34,927 nucleotides of DNA, taken from the NCBI GenBank assembly GCA_032718475.1, contig JAUCBJ010007371.1:1-34927 (forward strand), given 5' to 3'. The notes under the pieces were generated by a model that was not told where the DNA came from, did no database searches, and saw nothing but the letters and a program-made list of their open reading frames with translations. The number at the start of each line of letters is the position of its first letter. Within the stretch, counting starts at the first letter, position 1. The translations under genes and the position numbers were made by a program. Shown piece after piece: positions 11,092 to 23,300 of this stretch. The stretch is from Nemertoderma westbladi (taxonomy: Eukaryota; Xenacoelomorpha; Nemertodermatida; Nemertodermatidae).

Positions 11092-11243
11092 TTAATATTT
11101 GAGATTTATTCAGAGTAGTGAAAGACAAACAGGTAAATATATATTTAATAATGTTATATTATTAGTTTATGAATTATTCATATGAATTATAAGCGTTCAT
11201 AAATTCATATTATTCGTTTTATATTCAATTCGTTCATAAACAG

Positions 11244-11390
11244 GTTCATTGTGGTTCTTGGATTCTCTTTGAGCATCATCAGTGGAGTACTGGTCTTTAC
11301 GTGGTATTAAAGCCTGGAGACTACCCGACTCCTTTTGACTGGGACCCACTGCTTGAAGATAAAGTAAGGGCAATTCGTCCCTTACCTGAG
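11244..11390 (+). CDS. Beta/gamma-crystallin gene, exon a (first visible)
   Basis: It starts after AACAG and ends at the donor GTAAGT. It encodes 49 codons starting VHCGSWILFEHHQW and containing VVLKPGDYPTPF, EDKVRAIRPLPE. This is the second Greek-key half of a domain whose first half lies upstream and was not found. The 21-kb-scale gene is interrupted just upstream by the TTAA element (ends at 11095), so that element probably sits in the preceding intron. Confidence 0.85.
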
Positions 11391-14300
11391 GTAAGTGAGA
11401 AAGCAATGCAGTAGTTATATACCCCAACATTGGTTAGGTAGATTGTATTATTGTTTCAATCATTGTTAATCATCTATCATTATTATTCAACGGGACCACT
11501 ACTAAGGAAGTGATTAGAGTTTAATTGTTCTGTATTTGTAACCAAGTAACATTAAGGATCTCTTGGATATAAGCCGCAAAGCTTTCAATACCACACCATA
11601 TACATATATATATTATTAGGTGATTTGTAATTGTTTTTGAAAAAATTATAAATAAATTATTTCTATAAATCAAATTTTGCATAAGCACAAAAAACCATAC
11701 CAATCCCCACAATATGTGTGTCAATGTCTTGAAAATTAACGATTGCTTGTGTAATATTTTCTTGTAAACCGAAACAAAATTATTTCTGAATGTACTAATA
11801 GAAGCCCCGTGGTACCTAACCGTAGTTCCAATCGCACATTTTCAAAGGCGAACTTAGTTCCAATTGAAACGAAATTAGTTCCAATTGAAACGAAATTAGT
11901 TCCAATTGAAACGAAATTAGTTCCAATTGAAACGAAATTAGTTCCAATTGAAACGAAATTAGTTCCTATTGAAACGAAATTAGTTCCTATTGAAACGAAA
12001 TTAGTTACAATTGAAACGAAATTAGTTCCTATTGAAACGAAATTAGTTCCAATTGAAACGAAATTAGTTCCAATTGAAACGAAATTAGTTCCTATTGAAA
12101 CGAAATTAGTTCCTATTGAAACGAAATTAGTTCCAATTGAAACGAAATTAGTTCCTATTGAAACGAAATTAGTTCCAATTGAAACGAAATTAGTTCCTAT
12201 TGAAACGAAATTAGTTCCAATTGAAACGAAATTAGTTCCTATTGAAACGAAATTAGTTCCTATTGAAACGAAATTAGTTCCAATTGAAACGAAATTAGTT
12301 CCAAAATAAATTTTATAAAGCGAACTTAGTTCCTATCGAGGCGAACTTATTTCCAATCCCAGAATATCAAAACGAATTTAGTTCCAATGGAAGCGAATTT
12401 AGTTCCAATGCATTCGAATTTAGTTCCAATGCATACGAATTTAGTTACAATGCATACGAATTTAGTTCCAATGCAAGCGAATTTAGTTCCAATGCATACG
12501 AATTTAGTTACAATGCATACGAATTTAGTTCCAATGCGTACGAATTTAGTTACAATGGAAGCGAATTTAGTTCCAATGCATTCGAATTTAGTTACAATGC
12601 ATGCATGCGAACTTAGTTCCAATGTTTCAATTGTGGCGCTAGCCACGTAGTAGACGAAGCCTTTGCGTATTGCATCTATTTGGGGTGGGTCAGGGTCAAC
12701 AATAATTGTAAATAATTATAAAATACTTCTGTGGGATCCCGACCGGGTTGGCTATGGTGAAGTTCCCTATGCGCTCGTGTTGGTCGACTTGGCCGTAGGT
12801 CGGTTGAACAAAGAGTTTATTTGGGTGAACTTTACTGTTAATCGACTGACGTTAGATATATTGACTGAATACTGTAATACCGGTAGCATACCACTGTAGC
12901 GTAGCACAGCGAAGCTGTGGTAAACTATTTCACCTCTGCTCTGCACTATAAATGGAATGAATGACAACTGACCGCACAATGAATGACACCAGTAATATAT
13001 ATGGGTAGAATACATTGCCTTTAGGAGGCTGACATGATTCATTAGCCTCTGGCTGATACACGCCAGATGCCGCCCTCCCATTTGTCCAACTCACCCACCA
13101 CCTGGCCCTATTGCATAAACCACCTTTCCTTGTTTGTGGCTGTAAGTGGGCTTGTCGGGCCCACTTACTGGCTCGGTATTTCTCTGTGTCCAATATTTGT
13201 TAAATTGGCTTCCTTTCTCATTTTAGGTTGGAATGTAGAGCGGAATGGATCCGCTTACAAATTCGCTTCCATTGGAACTAAATTCGTATCCATATTGAAA
13301 CTAAGTTCGCATGCATTGAAACTAAATTCGTTTTCGTTTTTCTCTAGTTATTGGAACTAAGTTCGCCTAAATTGGGACGAAATTCGACAAAATTGGAACT
13401 AAATTCGTTTCCATTGGAACTAAATTCGCATGAGGCTTAAATTGGAACTAAGTATGGGAAATCCTGCAAAGCAACTCCGTTCAAGTGCCAAGCTAGGAGA
13501 GTCTAATGAAACACCTCCAATGTTGTAGGGGTGTATCTGTGTATGTATCTGTGATCTGTGTATATCTGTATCTGTATAGCTGGCCTAGCATTCTTGTATA
13601 AGTGCCAAACAGAGATTTGTTATCCTCAGCAGTTTCTCGCCCTAATTTCCATACAACCAGAATCTCAATCAGTATCTGGTTCAATGTACAGTAGCAAGTT
13701 AAAATAAAAAATATAACGAAGTAGCGACAACCATGGAGAATCGGAAAGCCTGGAAGAATCTTATTTTCACTGTATTCTTTAGACGGGTAATTGTGCCACA
13801 TAGCATCTACATTTACCATGTAGCATCTATATTTACCATGTAGCATCTACATTTACCTTGTAGCATCTACATTTACCATGTAGCATCTACATTTACCATG
13901 TAGTATCTATATTTACCATGTAGCATCTACGTTTACCATGTAGTATCTACATTTACCATGTAGCATCTAAATTTACCATGTAGCATCTACATTTACTATG
14001 TAGCGTCTACATTTACCATGTAGCATCTACATTTACCATGTAGCATCTACATTTACCATGTTGATTCTACATTTACCATGTAGCATCTACATTTACCATG
14101 TAGCATCTACATTTACCATGTAGCATCTACATTTACCATGTAGCATCTACATTTACCATGTGGCATCTACATTTACCATATAGCATCTACAATTACCATG
14201 TAGCATCTAAATTTACCATGTAGCATCTAAATTTACCATGTAGCATCTACATTTACTATGTAGCGTCTACATTTACCATGTAGCATCTACATTTACCATG

Positions 14301-17300
14301 TAGCATCTACATTTACCATGTTGCATCTACATTTACCATGTAGCATCTACATTTACCATGTAGCGTCTAGATTTACCATGTAGCATCTACATTTACCATG
14401 TAGCATCTACATTTACCATGTAGCATCTACATTTACCATGTAGCATCTACATTTACTATGTAGCATCTACATTTACCATGTAGCATCTACATTTACCATG
14501 TAGCATCTACATTTACCATGTAGCATCTACATTTGCCATGTGGCATCTACATTTACCATGTGGCATCTACATTTACCATGTAGCATCTACAATTACCATG
14601 TAGCATCTACATTTACCACATAGCATCTACATTTACCATGTAGCATCTACAATTGCCATGTAGCATCTACATTTACCATGTAGCATCTACATTTACCATG
14701 TAGCATCTACATTTACCATGTAGCATCTACATTTACCATGTAGCATCTACATTTACCATGTAGCATCTACATTTACCATGTAGCATCTACATTTACCATG
14801 TAGCATCTACAATTACCATGTAGCATCTACATTTACCATGTAGCATCTACATTTACCATGTAGCATCTACATTTACCATGTAGCATCTACATTTACCATG
14901 TAGCATCTACATTTACCATGTAGCATCTACATTTACCATGTAGCATCTACATTTACCATGTAGCATCTACAATTACCATGTAGCATCTACATTTACCATG
15001 TAGCATCTACATTTACCATGTAGCATCTACATTTACCATGTAGCATCTACATTTACCATGTTGCATCTACATTTACCATGTAGCATCTACATTTACCATG
15101 TAGCATCTAGATTTACCATGTAGCATCTACATTTACCATGTAGCATCTACATTTACCATGTTGCATCTACATTTACCATGTAGCATCTACATTTACTATG
15201 TAGCATCTACATTTACCATGTAGCATCTACATTTACCATGTAGCATCTACATTTACCATGTAGCATCTACATTTACCATGTAGCATCTACATTTACCATG
15301 TGGCATCTACATTTACCATGTGGCATCTACATTTACCATGTAGCATCTACAATTACCATGTAGCATCTACATTTACCACATAGCATCTACATTTACCATG
15401 TAGCATCTACAATTACCATGTAGCATCTACATTTACCATGTAGCATCTACATTTACCATGTAGCATCTACATTTACCATGTAGCATCTACATTTACCATG
15501 TACCATCTACATTTACCATGTAGCATCTACATTTACCATGTAGCATCTACAATTACCATGTAGCATCTACATTTACCATGTAGCATCTACATTTACCATG
15601 TAGCATCTACATTTACCATGTAGCATCTACATTTACCATGTAGCATCTACATTTACCATGTAGCATCTACATTTACCATGTAGCATCTACATTTACCATG
15701 TGGCATCTACATTTACCATGTAGCATCTACATTTACCATGTAGCATCTACATTTACCATGTAGCATCTACATTTACCATGTAGCATCTACATTTACCATG
15801 TGGCATCTACATTTACCATGTAGCATCTACATTTGCCATGTAGCATGCTCCTTTTAAAGTTAGAATAGATAGTTTGTGTTCAATGTGCTCCAGGAAGGAG
15901 AGAATGAGATCGAGAGAGAATGAGATCGAGATTCTGCAATCGTACATTGGCATGAGTTTCTGGAGTCCTGCACCCACTCACCCACTCCCTGCACCCACTC
16001 ACCACCATCGATTGGCAAATTTGTATGAAGTCTTAAAGGGAAGGTTTGGGGAGAACTTAAATAAGATCAATAGGGAAGACTGATGATAAGTAGTCTATCT
16101 TGTCTCTGTGTTGTAGCCTATGACTCATAATAAGGTAATTTATGGAGCAAGCCATGAGGTGTGGCGAGTTCATATCACTACTCGAAACGGTTCTTTCCTT
16201 TTTACTAAATAACAATAACATTTTATTTTCATAGGATGGTATAACAGTGTTTAGTGGACCGAATTATGAAGATGTAGCATTCAACATATTGACTGATGTC
16301 AGTGATCTAGCAATTCATCATTCAGCTGTAAACAACCAAATTAGCTCTGTGATTGTGACTGGAGGCCTTTGGAGACTTTATGAGTAAGAAAATCTATTAA
16401 TATTATCGAAAATGGTGTTAGAAAAAACTGTCGTCCCATTATTAAGATCGGGTTTAACCTTATAATGTTGTAATACTTCATTATTGGTTTGGCTTCCAAT
16501 TAATGGGGTTGAGGGTACCAACTCATCCCAACATAGATATAGGACCCAACATAGGACCAAATATAGAGAGGTGTATTGTTTTTAGATAAATAGTTAATAA
16601 TAGATAAGTAGTTATATTACTCAGTCAGTCAGTAATAATAGTCCATGTCACTATAAGTCAGACAGTACCGGTATAAACCTACTGTTCAAAGCTGTCATTA
16701 ACTAAACATTTTAATTGGCACTAATGATGATTAGTAATCACCCCACCCAATCACTCTTATATTGAGATCCGTTCCCACCTCACACTCATCACGTAGTTCA
16801 TCCTTACCTATGTAATATGTAGCAATAAGCAAACTCATCATACAATATTTATATATCAATCTATATTTATTTATATACAATCTATATTTAAATATTTTTT
16901 AGGGATCCTGATTATCGCGACGAGTACACTGACCTTCCCCCGGGATTCTATCCATACTTTGATCCTAATGTTTACGTCCGCGCTGGTGACAATACCGTGT
17001 CATCGGTAAAACGTCTGGAACAGACAGTCAATAATTCTGTATGCCATATACACGATATCACCATTTACAGTGAGAACAACTTTGAGGTAATTTGCAAATG
17101 TAGATGAAATATAGTATGCATTGGAATAACAATATTTTAATATTAGCCATTATTTTTTAAACAATATTGTGGAACACTGTACTACTGTACTACTGTAGAA
17201 CACGTACGTGGGGCCTTCGCGCTGCACGTAAGTCCAGATGTGCCTTTGCATAAAGGTACAATTTGTGGACCGAGTCTTTCCCCCCCTAGCTGCAGACTGA

Positions 17301-20300
17301 GGAACTGTAAAAGTCTTCCCCACTCCACCACAACATTCCCCACTCCACCACAACCTACCCCACTCCACCACAACCTTCCCCACTCCACCACAACCTACCC
17401 AACTCCACCACAACCTTCCCCACTCCACCACAACCTACCCAACTCCACCACAACCTTCCCCACTCAACCGCAACCTACCCAACTCCACCACTACCTACCC
17501 AACTCCACCACAACCTTCCCCACTCCACCACAACCTACCCAAGTCCACATTAATCGAACCCACTCCACCACAACATTCCCAACTCAACTACAACCTACAC
17601 CACTCCACCACAATCTAACCAACTCCACCACAACTTTCCCCACTCCTCCACAACCCACCATCACTTCATACCCCCTAAACCACGTCACCATTTTCAATTT
17701 ATTACATTGTGATTTCAGGGCCGTAAACTTAACGCAAATGGCGATTGCGATCAAACTGCTTTTATACGACGTGGAATGGACAACATGGGAAAGAGTTTCA
17801 AAATAAAATGCGGACTGTTAGTATTACAATATTGTACTAATTATCACCTACAATCAGTATAGCAATAATATAACGATAAGTTATCACCTACAACCCATCC
17901 ATACATTTGACAATTATTTCAGTTCTTATAATTTTTGTAGGTTGTTGAAGTGTTTAACTGAATGTGTTATTTTCAGTCAGTGAAACGCCTTGCGCCTTTT
18001 TAGGAGTAGTTTATTAGTCGCATTTAAACATAAAGATAAAGGACCAATTTTTCTCTTATGGTGCAAATCGGATGTTTTGAGGTGTATATTTGTAAAATAT
18101 TTTATTCAGAAGGATCCAGTAATGTCCACTGTTATGCAGTTGAAAAGGCTGGCATAGTTTATCTAAATAAAATTTCAGCACAAAATAAAATGTTTTTTAA
18201 ACATTTTTTATGGACATATTTCATGTTTGAGCTATATTTTGGTCATCATTATCTAGAGATTGGAGAATCGCATTCATGGCTCACATTGATTGATTTGTAT
18301 TCCACCACAACATGCATGATTGTATCACAACAGGCTAGATCTGAAAAAAACTTTAAAATAAATGACTGACTGGTTCCACCATATCTACATCGCGCAAAAT
18401 TTCTTATATGTGCTGTGCACATCTTCATATCTAATTTTGGCCCAATAGAGATAGACTACCATAGAGCCGCACCACTCTGTGTGGTCACATTTAGTGGTCT
18501 TTTTCCATGCCACCATAGCCCCATTTCTAGTTATGCAATGTTAGGAATTCTTTATGAATCGCCACGTTTGTGACCCCACTCTAATGCCAAATGATGCTTT
18601 AATTTATTAGGTGGATTTTATACCAGGGAAACTTTTTGAATAATGCTGAAATATTCGGTCCTGGCGACTATGATGACCCATATAACTTTAGACACTGGAT
18701 GAGTTCTGTTTCATCATTGAGAGCTGTGCCTGAAGTGAGTAATACAAATAAGTATAAATAAGTATAAATTTAAGTAATAAATAATATTATCTTCATAATA
18801 GGCCTATATAAATCTCATTACATATCAGTGAAATTAAGAAAACAATAGCAATTACAACGCATTTAAATTTCATTTTAATTATATATACACAACAAATGTT
18901 ACAGGCAGTAAATACAAATACGACGTTTCGGGTACAGCAGGCACCATTATCAAGTAAGCTAAAGTAAGGCAAAATACAGCCGGACAAAATACAATGGCGA
19001 AAAAATTAACCTAAATTATAAATAATGAAATAGGCCTACCGTAGTAGCTATGTACAGTACATACTATCAAGCAAAAACACAATTTAAACAATTATTGAAA
19101 TTAGCAGTGTTAACTAATTGTTCTGTATTTAATGGGAAACTCTACCAACAGACCGACGGTGTGTCTATGGGTTCGCCATTAGGTCCGAGTTTCGCTAACG
19201 CATTTATATCGTAACATGAACTCGGTTGGCTCGATAATTGTCCAATTGAATTTAAACCTTTATTTTACCGTCGCTACGTTGATGACACATTTTGCGTCTT
19301 TGACAATGAGATGCAAGCGGAACAGTTCTTCAGATACCTTAACTCTAAACATCCAAATATCAAGTTTACGTGCGAAACTGAAAGAAATAGTTATATCTCC
19401 TAATAATATTTTAATCACCAAGAACAATAATTTCGTTTCGATACAGAAGTTTATCATAAACCAACATCTACAGGTCAATACATGAACTTTCATAGTTATT
19501 TATCTTTTCAATATAAGTTTAGTCTTGTTTATGCACTTGTTAACCGGACATTTAGGATTTGTTCTTCTTATTTAGCATTTCATATAGAAATTAGTAAATT
19601 ATGTCATATCTTTAGATGCAATGGTTATCCTATTCATATTTTTAATTGTGCTATTAATAAATTCTTATCGCGCGTTCATGAACCACCCCCTGTTGTAACT
19701 ACTGTACCTAAGCCCGGTTACTTTTGTTTTACCCTATACGGGCAACCACGCTAATATCATTAAGGCTAGACTACAACGTTTGTTTGAATCTGTTTTCAGT
19801 CATATTTCTATTCGTGTTGTGTCTCGACCTACACGTAGAGTCTCAGCTTGTTTACCTATAAAGACAGACTACCTCTGCATTATTATTGCGCTCCAGTTTT
19901 ATTTACCATTTTACCTGTAGTAGGCTCTAGTAGCTGTAACGCTACTTACATCGGGAAAACCCGTCGTCACTTTGGAGTGCGTACGGCTGAACATCGTGGT
20001 GTCTCTTACGCCAGTAGTAGGAGAAGCATAGTTCTCGGCTAACTCCTCCCTAGCCTGGGCTACGGGCCAGATCTCAGAGGGCTATTAAAAATGCCAAATT
20101 CCGGTGCTAAATCGTGGTGTTTAATGACCATCTGTCACCATCAATATTGATTCGCGTCGTTGCCTTCAGCCAATCGCTGCGTATCATCTACGCGTAGCCT
20201 AACCTCGCGATGCCCTCCTTACTCCTACAGCTGTTACCTCCGTCAGTATTGGTTCGTGTCGTTGCATCAACCAACCATAGCATATTCATCTTCGCGCGTA

Positions 20301-23300
20301 ACCAAACTTCTCATCGCGTGGCTAGCCCCACACTACCCTATTATATCGAATCGATCGCCAACTCACCACGGCTGTCACCAATCCATTCAACCAAGCAACC
20401 TACCAATCCGCCACGTTTCCGGCTACACGTATACGAACATTTCCATAGTTATTTCCTATTCACGCAACCAACCACTGTATACTGTATATGCTGACAACGT
20501 GGCCACCAACTACAGCAGATATTATATTGATTGCCAACTCCACCACGGCTGTCACCAATCCAACCAACCAAGCAGCCTACCACTCCTGCAGTAGGATACG
20601 TGTTGAAATTCCACCACGTTTCCAGCTACACGTATACGAACATTTCCATAGTTCCATAGGACCACTGCTCAACATCCAAAAATCACCCCTTGAATTACAG
20701 CTACTGTAGTTATCTTATCCGGTAACCCGGATTATTTTGTCAGTCTGTATTTTGCCTTACTTTAGCTTACTTGAAAATGGTGCCTGCTGGACCCGAAACG
20801 TCGTATTTGTACTGTATTTACTGCCTGTAACATTTGTTGTATATAATTTAAATGCATTGTAATTGCTATTGTTTTCTTAGTTTCACTGCTAAGATTCCCC
20901 ACCAATGAACCACTAACTCATTACATAAACTTACATTAATTGCGCTATGACTCTGTATCAGTATTCATCGCACAATTAATAACAACCTTCCATCTTATAA
21001 CCTTTTTTCTTCTTAATTATTACCTATGGATAGGAAGTTAACTACGGGTTATCTAGGTCTACTAAATAGGGTTAGTGCACGACAATTACTTGTGCTAAAA
21101 GCAATTTATTGCTTAATTGTTCTAAATCAAGTGGCTGGGTGTGATTTTTGTAAAAGCATGTTGAAATTGCCCACCACCAATTAGGACGATTCTTCCCCCT
21201 CTGAAGACTATCAACGTCCACATTTCGGCTTTCACATACTTCTGCATGTGGTGCAAAGTCCGTGGACCGAACATAGCGACCGCGTCTTAAGCTCGTTATT
21301 ATGGCCTTGTCGCCCACAAATTGAATTTAACTACTAAATTAAAGTTATTGTTGTATAAAATAATTTATAACTATAACAAATACTGCACATAATGAAAAAA
21401 TTTATAAATTTTAAATTTCCTTATTACTTTAACATTACAGGATGGCATTGCATTATTTCAGTACCCAGCTTACCGTGGAAAGATGCTTAAAACATTCCAC
21501 AGCCTTTCAGACATCAATGTTATCGGGTTCCATGATATAACGAGATCTGTAATAATTACTGGTGGTCAATGGCAATTGTGGCAGTGAGTATAAAATATAC
21601 GCACACAGTATGGTGCAGTTTAAAATAAAGATTTTCAGATATTCCCCCCTCCCTGCCATACAATATGGACACACAAGTACGAAATAAATAATGCTAGTTG
21701 CGGTTTTGAGATATTTTTTGCTTGAAGTCAAATAATTATAATTGCAGACATTGGTATAACGCAGTAGATAGGGGACTGAGTGTTGTGTTGAATCCAGGAT
21801 ATTATCCAATGGAAGATGCTCTAACTCCCTTACCTGGCAACAGCGCAACGTCCTTGCATAGATGGAAACTCGCAGTGAGTTATTTGGAATTATGCAAATT
21901 AGTTAGATAAATTTTATTATATTTTATTAATGGGAAACAACATGATATAACAATTACAATACATACAATTAAAGACATTGATAACAACTGACTACTACAT
22001 GCTTCATCCTTGTCTGGCGCCGCTTTTCTGATAAAATTATATTGGTAAATTCTATGTATTTCAAATCTGGAAACATACTAATAATATGTATTTTATATAT
22101 GAGTGAGTTGGTCTAACTGTGATACAGAAAATGCATAAGTATATACAGTATATTGCTTTACACAAACACTGACAACACAGACAACAAAGTTTACAAGTAT
22201 CCGTGTGATACTATCTCCCAACCTCAATCTAAGTTTATTCGAAATGCGCCTAATTATACATATGGTGACTAATAATAATCAGGGGCATTGATATTGATTT
22301 ATGAGTGATAATTTATATAGTATATAAATATAAATATGATACTGATAGTGTTATTGTCAATGTCTTACGGACGTAAAGCTACCTGGTGTTGGAAGAGTTG
22401 TGGATAGGTAGAATGGTTACATCGTGTTTCGGCAACAGTCGTGATTCGGCAAAAGATAAAAATAAATTCCTAGATGTGTTAGATCCTTTATGACAATTAT
22501 GCAAGGTACAATTGGGTATTATAAGGTATATAAGGTATATCAAGGCACAATAAGGTATTATGCATAAGTACACAGTACTAATATTATTTTATTTATTTGT
22601 ATGGAATTAATTTCGCACTATCAAATCGCCAGGGCGACATATTTTCTAACTTTACATCGCAGTGCGACATTATTTCTCAGTATGTCCCTACGCCACACAT
22701 TTTATTATGTTTGTCCAGTATATCCAGTATGTGACCGCATCATTATTAGCTTGTTCTAGAAAGTTTAAGTGCATAACTACAAACAATTTCCCACAAATAA
22801 TATAATTAGATTCGCCATTGTTCATAATTATTATAACTGTTGCAACTTTTTGCCAAATCGCACCTTTTTTTTTTTCCGAAACGTGACTTTTTTTGCCGAA
22901 ACGCATCTTTTTTGCAGAAAGGCAACTTTATTTGCTGAAACGGGACAGTTGACGAAACCAGTAGAAATAAACAGGTGCAGAGGAGGCCTGGAAATGAGAG
23001 AATGTGATGAAACTTATCATTTTGTTTATTTTGAAGATTGATTCAGTTTGATTGTTTATTTTTGATTAGAAATGAAACGGTAGGCGGTAGCCAGTGGGGT
23101 ATTCATGGTAGATATATATATATGCAAGTTGTCACTGACAACTTGCATATATATATATATATTTACCACGTTTATTTTTGAAGTTTTGTAAAAACAAAAA
23201 CTGTGGTTTGAATTTGAATAAAATTTTACTTTTGTTTGAGTTTTATTTTTGCTAGTTACTCCACTAATATAGAATTGCATTCTTTGAGAATCTATCTGAA

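Larger units (their letters stand above)
2609..11095. mobile_element. TTAA-flanked 8.5-kb element with long inverted-repeat arms (piggyBac-like ends, no transposase seen)
   Basis: The left end reads TTAA-CCCTATTAAACC (2609-2624), then A and 13 G. The right end reads 20 C, then GGTTTAATAGGG-TTAA (11080-11095), the exact reverse complement. TTAA target sites with termini starting CCC are the known signature of piggyBac-superfamily elements. Inside each end an inverted repeat of roughly 740 bp follows. The interior (3561-10350) has no piggyBac transposase; its only recognisable protein remains belong to a LINE. It may be a large non-autonomous derivative invaded by the LINE, or two opposed copies of a shorter repeat. 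A matching TTAA at both ends is also expected if the flanks are target duplications. Confidence 0.55.
18826..20888 (+). mobile_element. Penelope-like retroelement with inverted terminal repeats, 5' truncated and decayed
   Basis: The element is bounded by a 160-bp repeat (18826-18985) and its reverse complement (20740-20888). Between them is a plus-strand reverse transcriptase fragment followed by a GIY-YIG nuclease start. Penelope-like elements are known for exactly this order and for terminal repeats that may be direct or inverted. The whole element sits in the intron between exons e and f. The RT lacks its N-terminal half. Confidence 0.85.

Noticed and set aside
11809-12309. 166-codon frame of LVPIETK repeats as a repetitive protein
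   Set aside because: The DNA unit is 21 bp, a multiple of three without stops, so any frame free of stops stays open. It lies in an intron and related array B shows the same effect.
13798-15846. CRISPR array
   Set aside because: Units are contiguous with no spacers and the DNA is eukaryotic.
17150-17431. Gly/Val/Trp-rich minus-strand frames
   Set aside because: They are by-products of the guanine-free 20-bp minisatellite read on the opposite strand.
18058-18369. 103-codon plus-strand frame as a gene
   Set aside because: It lies in the intron between exons d and e, has AT-driven composition and no recognisable motif.
20771-20804. Functional hammerhead ribozyme
   Set aside because: GAAAC and a short stem II are present, but the CUGAUGA box is changed in both terminal repeats and no pairing GACGU strand was found upstream.
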